From: Apopatocola sp963618015 | GTDB taxonomy: Bacteria; Bacillota; Clostridia; Oscillospirales; Oscillospiraceae | Assembly: GCA_963618015.1 (NCBI GenBank) | Contig: CAVEQS010000024.1 | Location: 1 to 43,223 of the forward strand | Direction: 5' to 3' | Length of the DNA stretch: 43,223 nucleotides | Notes under the pieces: generated by a model | What the model saw: only the letters and a program-made list of their open reading frames with translations | Database searches by the model: none | Told to the model about the DNA's origin: nothing | Program-made: the position numbers and the translations under genes | Part shown: one piece after another, positions 16,254 through 24,199 of the stretch | Numbering within the stretch: the first letter of the stretch is position 1 | Layout: each line of letters begins with the position of its first letter

Positions 16254-16676
16254 CTATTTGTAATACCGCGTTCGTTTCTTTTGCGATTTTTTGTTATTTT
16301 TGTTCATTTTTATGAAATACACAATTGTCAGCATCGCCGTCATAACGCACAGCGTCTTTAAAATGCAACCAAAATCCCATGCATTCATCGGAATACAGGC
16401 GCCAACCAGAAGGAAGATCAGCACCGTGAAAAGCGCGGACAGCGGAATATACGCATACCCTGCCCTTCTCTTTCCGAAAAACACGCACTCCGACACAATC
16501 GCTGCGATACCGGCGCACGCCTGCGCGGAATACTGTACCGATGTCTCCGGCAGCACTCCCTCCCGAATCAGCAGCGCCGCCGGGAGAACAAGCAGGAGCG
16601 ACAGTCCCGCCATGATGCTTCCCGACCGGACGGCGTCTGCGATCTGTCCTCTTCGGCTCGGCTGTTGTTTGACCAT
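16254..16676 (-). CDS. TIGR04086-type small membrane protein
   Basis: A 140-residue protein with four predicted membrane segments (about 17-37, 45-65, 76-95, 103-122) and a basic tail ending K-N-N-K-K-S-Q-K-K-R-T-R-Y-Y-K. Size, topology and position right after yajC match the TIGR04086 family of Clostridia, whose function is unknown and which in other genomes borders the SCIFF peptide genes; no SCIFF gene is here. The ATG immediately follows the T-run of a 23-bp terminator hairpin, and its only SD-like bases (GGGGGTG) lie in that stem. An internal start at Met22 would remove the basic N-terminus. Confidence 0.6.
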   Translation of the reverse strand: MVKQQPSRRGQIADAVRSGSIMAGLSLLLVLPAALLIREGVLPETSVQYSAQACAGIAAIVSECVFFGKRRAGYAYIPLSALFTVLIFLLVGACIPMNAWDFGCILKTLCVMTAMLTIVYFIKMNKNNKKSQKKRTRYYK

Positions 16677-16734
16677 AAAAAAACACCCCCGCAGATAAGT
16701 ACGTTCATACTTATTCCTGCGGGGGTGTTTTTAT
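16677..16734. terminator. very long bidirectional terminator after yajC
   Basis: Outer arms 16679-16694 and 16717-16732 (AAAAACACCCCCGCAG and its complement) are continued by ATAAGTA/TACTTAT (16695-16701 and 16708-16714) across a 2-base bulge. This gives about 23 bp with T-runs on both strands. It begins 19 bases after the yajC stop. Confidence 0.9.
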
Positions 16735-16753
16735 GTGCGCGCTTCGGGCGTTA

Positions 16754-17158
16754 TCAGTTGCCCAGAGACTCCTCGGAATCGGTGGTTTCCTTGTTGGCGC
16801 CCTTGCCCTCGTTGCTGGAGACCGCCCACTTGGTGATCTCGATACGGACGCGGTCTTCGCCGGTCTCGAAGGTGAGCTTGTCGCTGGTGACGTGGACGAC
16901 CTTGCCGACCATGCCGCCGATGGTGACGATCTTATCGCCGACTTCGATGCTGTCACGCATCTCCTGCGCTTTCTTCTTGCGCTTCTTTTCGGGGACGATC
17001 ATCAGGAAGTAGAACACCGCGATGATGACGACCATCATAACGATGCTCGTAATGCCGGTGGCGCCGGTGGCGCTTCCGTCCGCAGCCGCCGTATTGCAGC
17101 CGGCAAAAGCGAACATGGCAAAAATCACGCCAAGAACAGTTGCAAGGATCTTTTTCAT
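16754..17158 (-). CDS. yajC: preprotein translocase subunit YajC
   Basis: YajC is a small membrane protein associated with SecDF in protein export. The 134-residue product has the family core: a membrane helix (about 37-54), then F-L-M-I-V-P-E-K-K-R-K-K-K and D-S-I-E-V-G-D-K-I-V-T-I-G-G-M-V-G-K-V (about 69-86), followed by an acidic, Ser/Gly-rich tail. Unusually, it starts with a lipoprotein-like signal, hydrophobic stretch 4-19 then A-F-A-G-C with Cys21, before the canonical helix. Classical YajC has only the one helix. It follows queA-tgt, the common bacterial neighbourhood, but with its own promoter and an RBS GGAGG. Confidence 0.93.
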   Translation of the reverse strand: MKKILATVLGVIFAMFAFAGCNTAAADGSATGATGITSIVMMVVIIAVFYFLMIVPEKKRKKKAQEMRDSIEVGDKIVTIGGMVGKVVHVTSDKLTFETGEDRVRIEITKWAVSSNEGKGANKETTDSEESLGN

Positions 17159-17191
17159 GGGTTAACCCTCCAATGTAAATTACAGTTACTG

Positions 17192-17220
17192 ATTATACCG
17201 ATGTTTTCCGATAAAAGCAA
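17192..17220 (-). promoter_or_regulatory. sigmaA promoter of yajC
   Basis: On the minus strand TTGCTT (17220-17215) and a perfect TATAAT (17197-17192) are separated by 17 bases. It lies in the 68-base gap between tgt and yajC, giving a leader of about 27 bases. Confidence 0.75.
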
Positions 17221-17226
17221 GAGAAT

Positions 17227-18357
17227 TTATATCCTCTTGTCCAACTTTTCGACATACCGGTCGTGGAATGCCTTATACTCCCCTTCGTCGAGCGCCGCGC
17301 GGATCTTTTCCATCAGAGAATTGTAGAAATAAAGATTGTGCATAACGCAGAAACGAAGCGCCAGAATTTCCTCCGCCTTCATCAGATGACGGAGATATGC
17401 GCGGCTGTACTTCCGGCAGACCGGGCAATGGCACTCCGGGTCAATCGGACGCTCATCGCGGGCGTATTTCTCATTTTTGATGTTGATGACGCCTTCCCAG
17501 GTGTAGAGGTGTCCATGGCGGCCGTTGCGCGCAGGCATCACGCAGTCAAAGAAATCCACACCGCGGTACACTGCCTCGATGATGTTTCCCGGCGTTCCGA
17601 CGCCCATGAGATACCGGGGCTTGTCCTGCGGCATATATTCCTCGACGGCGGAGATCGTATCGTACATTTCCGCGGCGGTCTCCCCTACGGCAAGCCCGCC
17701 GATGGCATAGCCGGGCAGATCGAGCTCGGCGATCTTCTGCATATGCCGGACGCGGAGATCGTGATACACCGCGCCCTGATTGATGCCCCAGAGCACCTGT
17801 CCGGGATTGACGGCGTTATCCTCGGAGGTGTAGCGCGCGAGTGCATCCTTGCACCGGGCGAGCCAACGCACCGTCCGGTCACAGGAGGCCTCGCAGTACT
17901 CCCGCGGTGCGGGGATACCAACGCACTCGTCAAACGCCATGGCAATATCCGAGCCGAGATTGGCCTGAATGCGCATGCTCTCCTCCGGCCCCATGAAAAT
18001 GTGGCGGCCATCGACATGCGAATTAAAGTATACGCCCTCTTCCTTGATCTTGCGAAGCTGCGCGAGCGAGAAGATCTGAAATCCACCGGAGTCTGTCAGG
18101 ATCGGGCCGTCCCATTGCATGAACTTGTGCAGACCGCCCATATCGCGGATCAGCCCGTCGCCCGGACGGACATGCAGATGATAGGTGTTGGAAAGCTCGA
18201 CCTGGCAGCCGATCTCCCGGAGGTCGTCCGCGGAGAGGCCGCCCTTGATCGCCGCCTGCGTTCCGACGTTCATGAATACCGGCGTCTGCACCGTGCCGTG
18301 CGGCGTAGTATATTCGCCCCGGCGGGCGCGGCCTTCCAGCTTGATTCGTTTATACAT
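17227..18357 (-). CDS. tgt: queuine tRNA-ribosyltransferase (Tgt)
   Basis: Tgt exchanges guanine 34 of tRNAs with GUN anticodons for preQ1. The 376-residue TIM-barrel enzyme has T-P-H-G-x-V-Q-T-P-V-F-M (about 18-29), the nucleophile region L-T-D-S-G-G-F-Q-I-F-S (about 86-96), F-D-E-C (about 140), G-G-L-A-V-G-E (about 219) and the zinc site C-x-C-x2-C (E-C-H-C-P-V-C, about 305-311) with a downstream His. ATG at 18357 is preferred over one two codons earlier because AAGGGGA then has normal spacing. It follows queA by 17 bases. Confidence 0.96.
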   Translation of the reverse strand: MYKRIKLEGRARRGEYTTPHGTVQTPVFMNVGTQAAIKGGLSADDLREIGCQVELSNTYHLHVRPGDGLIRDMGGLHKFMQWDGPILTDSGGFQIFSLAQLRKIKEEGVYFNSHVDGRHIFMGPEESMRIQANLGSDIAMAFDECVGIPAPREYCEASCDRTVRWLARCKDALARYTSEDNAVNPGQVLWGINQGAVYHDLRVRHMQKIAELDLPGYAIGGLAVGETAAEMYDTISAVEEYMPQDKPRYLMGVGTPGNIIEAVYRGVDFFDCVMPARNGRHGHLYTWEGVINIKNEKYARDERPIDPECHCPVCRKYSRAYLRHLMKAEEILALRFCVMHNLYFYNSLMEKIRAALDEGEYKAFHDRYVEKLDKRI

Positions 18358-18374
18358 TCGCATTCCCCTTATTT

Positions 18375-19397
18375 TTAGTAAATGAACATCGCGTCACCGA
18401 AGGAGAAGAAGCGGTAGCGTTCTTTTACAGCTTCCTCATAGGCGCGCAGGACATTTTCCCGCCCGGCGAGCGCGGAAACGAGCATGATGAGTGTGCTCTC
18501 CGACAGATGGAAATTGGTCACAAGTGCATCGATTGCCTTGAAACGGTAGCCCGGATAGATGAAAATATCCGTCCATCCACTCCTCGGCTGCAATATGCCG
18601 TCCTCATCCGTGAAGCTCTCGAGTGTCCGGCACGACGTGGTACCTACGGAGACAACACGTCCGCCGTTCGCGTGCGTGCGATTTACGATGTCCGCTGTCT
18701 CCTGGCTCACCATGCAGAACTCCGCATGCATCGGGTGATCCTCGATGTTGTCCTCCTTGACCGGGCGGAACGTGCCGAGACCAACATGCAGCGTGACATA
18801 CGCAAGGGATACGCCCTTATCGGCGATACGCTGCAGCAGCTCCGGGGTGAAGTGGAGCCCCGCCGTCGGCGCGGCGGCCGAGCCGGGATCGCGGGAGTAT
18901 ACCGTCTGGTAACGCTCCTTATCCGCGAGTTCCTCCTTGATATACGGCGGCAGCGGCATTTTTCCGAGCTTGTCCAGAAGCTCAAGGAAGATACCGTCAT
19001 AGTGGAAATGCAGCACCTTGTTGCCGTCTGCCTCGGCGCGGATGACCTCCGCCGTCAGCTCGCCGTTGCCGAAGGATATATGCGTCCCCGGCTGCGTTTT
19101 GCGTCCCGGACGGGTAAGGCATTCCCAGTCCCCGCCGCCGAGATCGCGCAGCAGCACGACCTCCACGCTGCCGCCCGTCGGCCGTGTGCCGAAAAGCCGC
19201 GCCGGGATCACGCGGGAATCGTTCATCACGAGGCAGTCACCCTCGTTGAGAAAATCCGGAAGCTCATGAAAGATGTGATGCTCCGTTGCGCCGGTACGCT
19301 TGTCCAGTGTCAGGAGACGCGAGGAATCGCGCCGCTCCAGCGGCGTCTGCGCGATGAGCTCCGGGGGAAGATCATAATAAAAGTCCGATTTTTTCAA
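18375..19397 (-). CDS. queA: S-adenosylmethionine:tRNA ribosyltransferase-isomerase
   Basis: QueA transfers and isomerises ribose from SAM onto preQ1-modified tRNA to make epoxyqueuosine. The 340-residue protein opens with the family signature F-Y-Y-D-L-P-P-E-L-I-A-Q-T-P (about 6-19), followed by DSSRLL, NDSRVIPARLFG (about 60), PLPPYIKE (about 160), AAPTAGLHFT (about 181) and a C-terminal TNFHLSESTL. It starts with TTG at 19397, with GGAG 5 bases before it. First gene of queA-tgt, from its own promoter. Confidence 0.96.
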   Translation of the reverse strand: MKKSDFYYDLPPELIAQTPLERRDSSRLLTLDKRTGATEHHIFHELPDFLNEGDCLVMNDSRVIPARLFGTRPTGGSVEVVLLRDLGGGDWECLTRPGRKTQPGTHISFGNGELTAEVIRAEADGNKVLHFHYDGIFLELLDKLGKMPLPPYIKEELADKERYQTVYSRDPGSAAAPTAGLHFTPELLQRIADKGVSLAYVTLHVGLGTFRPVKEDNIEDHPMHAEFCMVSQETADIVNRTHANGGRVVSVGTTSCRTLESFTDEDGILQPRSGWTDIFIYPGYRFKAIDALVTNFHLSESTLIMLVSALAGRENVLRAYEEAVKERYRFFSFGDAMFIY

Positions 19398-19452
19398 GAT
19401 TACTCCATCTGCCGGAATTCTCCGGCCGCAGCGTTTTGCCGCCGTGCTCGCC

Positions 19453-19481
19453 TTGACGGGAGTACGGCGGAGTGATATTAT
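19453..19481 (+). promoter_or_regulatory. sigmaA promoter of dapA
   Basis: On the plus strand TTGACG (19453-19458) and TATTAT (19476-19481) are 17 bases apart. The leader to the dapA ATG is about 160 bases; I see no recognised riboswitch in it. Confidence 0.65.
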
Positions 19482-19491
19482 ACTTTAAAAC

Positions 19492-19520
19492 ATTATATAC
19501 ATGTTCCGCATGCTTTGCAA
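19492..19520 (-). promoter_or_regulatory. sigmaA promoter of queA-tgt
   Basis: On the minus strand TTGCAA (19520-19515) and a perfect TATAAT (19497-19492) are separated by 17 bases. It converges on, and its early transcript overlaps, the dapA promoter. The queA leader is about 88 bases and contains a GC-rich inverted repeat (CCGCCGT/ACGGCGG). Confidence 0.7.
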
Positions 19521-19646
19521 CCGCAAAAGCGCCGAACTTCCGCGCACCGCGGCGTGTCCCGCTGCATACAATGACGCGGGAGTATTTTTTGCCGTTCCCT
19601 TCCCTGCCGCGCAGTGCGCGGTACGGACCGGCAGAAAGGACGGAAC

Positions 19647-20531
19647 ATGAAAAAACCTGTTTTCACCGGCAGCGCGACCGCGCTCGTCACGCCGTTTACC
19701 GACCGGGGCGTAGACTATGACCGCCTCGCCGCAGCGATCGACCGCCAGGCCGAGGGCGGCACCGCCGCCATCGTCGTATGCGGTACGACCGGAGAGGCGG
19801 CAACGCTTTCCGAGGCGGAACGTGCCTCCATTATCGAGTTTTCCTCGGTCTACACCCGTTCCCGTATGAAGGTCATCGCTGGGATCGGCGGGAATGACAC
19901 GCTCGCCGCCGCAAATGCGGCGCGCCGCGCCGAACGGCTTGGAGCAGACGCGCTGCTTCTCACAACACCTTATTACAACAAAGCGAGCTCCGCCGGTATC
20001 ATTCGGCACTTTACCTATGTCGCAGAGCATTCCGAGCTTCCGCTCATCGTATACAACGTTCCGGGACGCACCGGTGTATCCTGTACGCCGGAGCATTACG
20101 CGCAGCTCGCGGAGATTCCCCGCATCAACGGTATAAAGGAAGCCTCCGGCGATATTTCTCTCGTCTCCCGCACCCGGCATCTCTGCGGCGACGCGCTGAA
20201 CATATGGAGCGGAAACGACGACCAGACCCTCCCCATGCTCGCGCTCGGCGCGAAGGGCGTGATTTCGGTGGCATCGAACATCGTGCCGCAGGTCATGGCA
20301 ACGCTGTGTACCGCGGCGCTCAGCGGCGATTTCTTCACTGCCCGCGCCATTCACGAGGCGTACGCCGGACTTTTTGATGCTCTTTTCTTTGAGGTCAATC
20401 CTATCCCGGTCAAAACCGCCATGCAGATGCTCGGCTGGGATTCCGGCAGACTGCGTCTGCCGCTCTGCCCGATGGCGGAGGAAAATGCCGCAAAACTGCA
20501 AAAGTGTATGGAGAGCTTGCAGCTTCTCTGA
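19647..20531 (+). CDS. dapA: 4-hydroxy-tetrahydrodipicolinate synthase
   Basis: DapA condenses pyruvate with aspartate semialdehyde, the entry into lysine and diaminopimelate synthesis; its product line also leads to spore dipicolinate. The 294-residue TIM barrel has C-G-T-T-G-E-A-A-T-L (about 45-54), the catalytic Tyr136 in I-V-Y-N-V-P-G-R-T-G and the Schiff-base Lys164 in N-G-I-K-E-A-S-G-D. ATG at 19647 with AAAGGA is preferred to an upstream ATG at 19614 that lacks an RBS. No other lysine genes are in the window. It opens the only plus-strand island. Confidence 0.96.
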   Translation: MKKPVFTGSATALVTPFTDRGVDYDRLAAAIDRQAEGGTAAIVVCGTTGEAATLSEAERASIIEFSSVYTRSRMKVIAGIGGNDTLAAANAARRAERLGADALLLTTPYYNKASSAGIIRHFTYVAEHSELPLIVYNVPGRTGVSCTPEHYAQLAEIPRINGIKEASGDISLVSRTRHLCGDALNIWSGNDDQTLPMLALGAKGVISVASNIVPQVMATLCTAALSGDFFTARAIHEAYAGLFDALFFEVNPIPVKTAMQMLGWDSGRLRLPLCPMAEENAAKLQKCMESLQLL

Positions 20532-20560
20532 TTTTATAGATTACGAAAGCGAGTATACCC

Positions 20561-21796
20561 ATGAAGCGTATTATGTCCCTGCTGCTGTGCCTTGCTTTAC
20601 TCCTTGCTCTTGCCGTGCCGGTCTGCGCCGCGGAGCCGGAAACAAACAGTCTGCGCACATCCGAATACTGCGAAGCTGCCTCCATGTCAGAGCATCGCGA
20701 GCTTTTCCGCGACGCCGAAGGCGGCGGGATCGGCGCTCCGATGGCGCGCGCCATGCTCGCCGGTATCCTGTACCGCATTTACGGAAACACGGAGGACGCC
20801 GATACGATCCCCTCGGATGTAGATGCCTCGCAATGGTACGCCGGCGGAACGGCATGGGCGGCGAAAAAGAACATCATCTCCCTCGACGGGGACGGCAGCT
20901 TCCGCCCCGACGATCCTCTCACGCGCGAAACGCTTCTCGTAGCGCTCTACCGCTGTGCCAACGTCTGCGGCGTATCGTTTGATCTGATCAACCCGTGGTA
21001 CAGCTTTCTTGACGGCGGACTCATGACGCCGGAGGCGCAGACCGCCGCTTACACTATCCAGCGCGCCGGTGTGATGATCGAAGATACGGACGGTTTCTTT
21101 CACTATAGTGATGCCGTGCCGCTCGCCGAGGGGGAGGAGATCATCCTCCGCTTTATCGGCACACAGCAGGACGTTCTGACGTCTCTCCCCGTCTCTACCG
21201 TTGAAGAAAGCGAGCCGGTATCCGACGACTGGTTTAACGATGTCTGCTTCATCGGCCATTCGCAGATCGTAGGCATGCAGCGATACTCCGGGCTGTACGG
21301 CCCCGACTACTACGCTGTCGTCGGGCACACCGCGCAGAATGTTGTGGACTATGATTTCTACGAGCTCCCGGATGGCCGGTACGGCACGCTCAGCGACGGT
21401 CTGCACAGCAAAACCTACGGGAAGGTTTACATAATGCTCGGCATCAACGACAGTTCCCTGGACGCCGACCGCGTTGAAAAGTTCATGACGCCGATGCGCA
21501 CGATCCTTGATCTTATAAAAGAAACGCAGCCGGACGCTGCGATCTATCTTCTCTCCCTTGTCCCTGTCGGGCGCAATACGCCGATGAACGAGCTTTACAA
21601 CCCCGACAGCACAATATTCTATTCGCAGCTCGTCAAGGCGCTCTCCCGCGAATACAACACGGAGTACATCGATCTCTTCCGCATGATGTGCGATAAAGCC
21701 GGGTATTACCTGGACAGCTTCAACTCCGGTGACGGCATCCACATCCGGCCGGATCGGTATCCGGAGATCGTGGAATATCTCAAACGCCACACATAA
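20561..21796 (+). CDS. secreted SLH-domain SGNH/GDSL hydrolase
   Basis: A 411-residue exported protein that joins a wall-binding region to an esterase-like domain. It has a signal peptide (residues 1-23, cleavage near V-C-A-A), a region with SLH-like repeats (about 55-195, best seen at S-D-V-D...W-Y-A...A-A-K-K-N-I-I...F-R-P-D-D-P-L-T-R-E) and an SGNH hydrolase (about 225-411). In the latter the catalytic Ser is in G-H-S-Q (Ser234), GHT is near 256, Asn296 is in G-I-N-D, and Asp391/His394 are in D-G-I-H. The likely role is deacetylating a wall or surface polymer; the substrate is unknown. It follows dapA by 29 bases with a weak RBS and ends at a strong terminator. Confidence 0.8.
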   Translation: MKRIMSLLLCLALLLALAVPVCAAEPETNSLRTSEYCEAASMSEHRELFRDAEGGGIGAPMARAMLAGILYRIYGNTEDADTIPSDVDASQWYAGGTAWAAKKNIISLDGDGSFRPDDPLTRETLLVALYRCANVCGVSFDLINPWYSFLDGGLMTPEAQTAAYTIQRAGVMIEDTDGFFHYSDAVPLAEGEEIILRFIGTQQDVLTSLPVSTVEESEPVSDDWFNDVCFIGHSQIVGMQRYSGLYGPDYYAVVGHTAQNVVDYDFYELPDGRYGTLSDGLHSKTYGKVYIMLGINDSSLDADRVEKFMTPMRTILDLIKETQPDAAIYLLSLVPVGRNTPMNELYNPDSTIFYSQLVKALSREYNTEYIDLFRMMCDKAGYYLDSFNSGDGIHIRPDRYPEIVEYLKRHT

Positions 21797-21813
21797 TATG
21801 ACAATACGGCAAG

Positions 21814-21850
21814 ACCCCCGGCTGTCTAAGGACAGCCGGGGGTTCTTTAA
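21814..21850 (+). terminator. terminator of dapA-SGNH unit
   Basis: The perfect 13-bp stem ACCCCCGGCTGTC/GACAGCCGGGGGT (21814-21826 and 21831-21843) has loop TAAG and tail TCTTTAACTTT. It lies between convergent genes and could also stop yebC transcripts, but the minus-strand T-tract is poor. Confidence 0.85.
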
Positions 21851-21860
21851 CTTTGGGGAA

Positions 21861-22595
21861 TTATTCTTCGTTTTCCCAGTTATGCCAGACGTTCTGTACG
21901 TCCTCGTTATCGTCGAACATTTCAAGCATCTTGGACATGTTCTTGATATCGCCCTCGTCGGTGAGAGTGATATAGTTCTGCGGAACCATTTCGACCTGCG
22001 CGGAGAGCAGATGGTACTTGGCGGAAAGCGCCTCGGCCACGGCAGCAACATCGTCCGGCTGGGTATAGACCGTGAAGATGCCCTCTTCCGCTTCGAGATC
22101 GTCCGCACCGGCTTCCAGCGCCGACTCAAAAACGGCTTCCTCGTCAAGATCCTCGTCCTCGTTATCGATCACGATGACGCCCTTCTTATCGAACGACCAC
22201 GACACGCAGCCCGCAGCGCCCATGTTTCCGCCGTACTTATCGAAGTAGTGACGCACGTCGGAGGCGGTGCGGTTGCGGTTATCGGTCATGGCGTCCACAA
22301 TGATGGCAACGCCGGAGGGGCCGTAGCCTTCATAGGTAACTCTTTCGTAGTTATCGGTCGCGCCGCTGCCGAGCGCCTTTTCGATGGTGCGCTTGATGTT
22401 GTCGTTCGGCATATTGGTCGCCTTCGCCTTGGCAATGACCGCAGCGAGACGGGAGTTGTTCGCCGGATCACCGCTGCCGCCTTCCTTGACGGCAACGATC
22501 ATTTCACGGGCGATCTTGGTGAACGCCTGTGCGCGTTTGGCGTCCTGCGCGCCCTTGGTTTTCTGTATGTTATGCCACTTGGAATGTCCGGACAT
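21861..22595 (-). CDS. YebC/PmpR-family protein (TACO1 homologue)
   Basis: A 244-residue member of the YebC/TACO1 family, described both as DNA-binding regulators and as translation factors that relieve ribosome stalling. It opens with the invariant S-G-H-S-K-W-H-N-I-Q and continues with K-G-A-Q-D-A-K-R-A-Q-A-F-T-K; GYGP-SGVAIIVD (about 98-109) and an acidic stretch E-D-E-D-L-D-E-E (about 150-157) are also seen. In many genomes this gene precedes ruvC; here it stands alone, on its own promoter and convergent to the SGNH gene. Confidence 0.94.
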   Translation of the reverse strand: MSGHSKWHNIQKTKGAQDAKRAQAFTKIAREMIVAVKEGGSGDPANNSRLAAVIAKAKATNMPNDNIKRTIEKALGSGATDNYERVTYEGYGPSGVAIIVDAMTDNRNRTASDVRHYFDKYGGNMGAAGCVSWSFDKKGVIVIDNEDEDLDEEAVFESALEAGADDLEAEEGIFTVYTQPDDVAAVAEALSAKYHLLSAQVEMVPQNYITLTDEGDIKNMSKMLEMFDDNEDVQNVWHNWENEE

Positions 22596-22599
22596 ACTG

Positions 22600-22634
22600 T
22601 AATTCCCCCAAACAAAATATGTTTGAGGGAATTA
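22600..22634 (-). promoter_or_regulatory. hairpin at the yebC ribosome binding site
   Basis: Arms TAATTCCCcCAAACA (22600-22614) and TGTTTGaGGGAATTA (22620-22634) pair with one mismatch. On the minus strand the 3' arm contains GGGGGA, the Shine-Dalgarno sequence of yebC. Transcription probably starts within the 5' arm, so only CAAACA/TGTTTG would form in the mRNA. Confidence 0.45.
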
Positions 22635-22659
22635 TAGCACTTTCGTTCACAGATGACAA
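22631..22659 (-). promoter_or_regulatory. sigmaA promoter of yebC
   Basis: On the minus strand TTGTCA (22659-22654) and a perfect TATAAT (22636-22631) are 17 bases apart, in the 73-base gap after sipL. Confidence 0.8.
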
Positions 22660-22668
22660 GAGCTTTCC

Positions 22669-24168
22669 TTATCTCCCATGCGGAATAAGGATCAGATCAC
22701 CGGGATTTACCGGCCCGGGGTTGGCGGATTCGATCAATTCACGCGTAGAGCCGAATTTTTTGGCAACGTTCCAGAGGGATTCCGTGCCGAGTCGGATCAC
22801 GATCAGAGACGGGCGCTCCGTCTCCTCTGCCGTTTCATTTTCTTCAAGCTCGATCGAACTCACATACGAAAGCTCCGCCGCGGCCGCTGCGTCAAGCGTG
22901 AGTTCAACCGGGCAGCGCAGCTCCACGGCATTGTCCCCGGCGGCAGCGTATACATCGCCGAATCGCGCTGTCTCCGGCAGCGCGATTTCTGCCGTCTCAC
23001 CGTTCTCAAATGCAAGCGTCAGCACACGGGTCATGGAGGACAGACTGCCGCGCTGCGTACGGTAAAGTACGCGGATGCAGATAGTTTCCGAAACGCCGTT
23101 TTCTACACGAGTCGGGAACGCCGCTGTCACGCGGGCATATACGATCTCCTTCGGAGAATCCGGCGTTTCCAGCGTCTCGCGCACCGACTGCCGCAGCACG
23201 GCCGGACGCGCCGCCCCCAACGTGCGTACAGTATCCGTCTTCAGCTTGCAAGTGCTTTTCAGACTGTAGGCGTCCGCAATGTAACGGATCTCCGTTTCGC
23301 TGCGGCAGAGCGTCTGCGCGCACAAATGCAGTTCCAGATGAAGGGACGTTATGCCGTCGCTGCCGGAGAGCGGCTCCAGATAGCATCCGCCGGAGGTCAA
23401 TATCACGGTGGAAAGCTCGGCTTTGCCGTTTGCTATGTCAAGAATCTGTGAGAATGGGATGCGGAAAATCTGATGCTGCGGCGCATCGTCTCCCGCCGCC
23501 AGATACAGCGTATCAAGCCGAACCGTTCCCTGCAAAATCATCTTTCCGCCAACCTGTTTGAGCTCATCAACGCTTTCCGTGTGCGAATAGCCGAGCAGTT
23601 TTTCCATCGGCGGACAACCGGCGGGAAGCTCTGCTTCGTCGGAGACAAGGAAGCTCTTTTCCTCTACGCCGGAAAGAAAGCTGACGGTTTTCGTATCGGT
23701 CAGCGTATAGAGCCCCGGCGTTTGTTCCGCCTCCGCCGGAAGCTCCGCCGTCACGCTGCGGTAAACAACAACCGCGGCGCATACTCCGGCGCGAAACTGG
23801 ATTTTTCGCGGGTTGAGCAGCTTCGCGTCTGCCGACGATACGCACACATTTGCCGCCAACGTATCTGTATCTTCCGCGCCCTCGGCCTCCGCGGAAAAGA
23901 CGACCGGAAGTTCTGTTTCGATCTTTTGCAGGCGCTCCGAATTCTCTCCGATATACAGAACCGTCCCGCGTATACTCCCCTCGATCCGTATACTCCCCTG
24001 CTGAAGCGTTTTGGAGCGCAGATACACCGCGGCATCCACGTCCAATATCCGGGCAATGTCCGGCAGAGTGTCCGAGACGACCGTTTCCAGTGTCTCCTCG
24101 CGGCTGAGTGTATCGGAATAAACAGGAGTGCAGTATTGAATGGCTTCCCGTTTCAGATTGACTTCCAT
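22669..24168 (-). CDS. sipL: SipL-like spore coat morphogenetic protein (DUF3794 repeats plus LysM)
   Basis: A 499-residue protein built like SipL of Clostridioides difficile: several DUF3794 (SPOCS) repeats over about residues 30-440 and a C-terminal LysM domain (about 455-499, with L-W-N-V-A-K-K-F-G and N-P-G-D-L-I-L-I-P). SipL binds the SpoIVA ATPase and is needed for the coat to wrap the forespore. ATG at 24168 is chosen because AGAGGA lies 6 bases before it; the longer open frame upstream has no homology and crosses spoVM. It lies 59 bases after spoVM, with a candidate sigmaE promoter between. No spoIVA is in the window. There is no signal peptide, consistent with a mother-cell cytosol location. 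Confidence 0.88.
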   Translation of the reverse strand: MEVNLKREAIQYCTPVYSDTLSREETLETVVSDTLPDIARILDVDAAVYLRSKTLQQGSIRIEGSIRGTVLYIGENSERLQKIETELPVVFSAEAEGAEDTDTLAANVCVSSADAKLLNPRKIQFRAGVCAAVVVYRSVTAELPAEAEQTPGLYTLTDTKTVSFLSGVEEKSFLVSDEAELPAGCPPMEKLLGYSHTESVDELKQVGGKMILQGTVRLDTLYLAAGDDAPQHQIFRIPFSQILDIANGKAELSTVILTSGGCYLEPLSGSDGITSLHLELHLCAQTLCRSETEIRYIADAYSLKSTCKLKTDTVRTLGAARPAVLRQSVRETLETPDSPKEIVYARVTAAFPTRVENGVSETICIRVLYRTQRGSLSSMTRVLTLAFENGETAEIALPETARFGDVYAAAGDNAVELRCPVELTLDAAAAAELSYVSSIELEENETAEETERPSLIVIRLGTESLWNVAKKFGSTRELIESANPGPVNPGDLILIPHGR

Positions 24169-24199
24169 AGGCATTCCTCTCCTTGTCCGTTTTCGATAT

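Noticed and set aside
17218..17239. Terminator at the end of tgt
   Set aside because: CAAGAG/CTCTTG is only a 6-bp stem with a 10-base loop, overlaps the tgt stop codon and is followed by CTTTTA only; too weak to list.
19398..19484. preQ1 riboswitch in the queA leader
   Set aside because: The leader has a GC-rich inverted repeat but not the small pseudoknot with an A-rich tail expected of preQ1 classes.
20687..22147. 486-codon minus-strand frame over the SGNH gene and part of yebC
   Set aside because: It is antisense to a gene with clear signal peptide and catalytic motifs and reads yebC in a wrong frame; no RBS or family resemblance.
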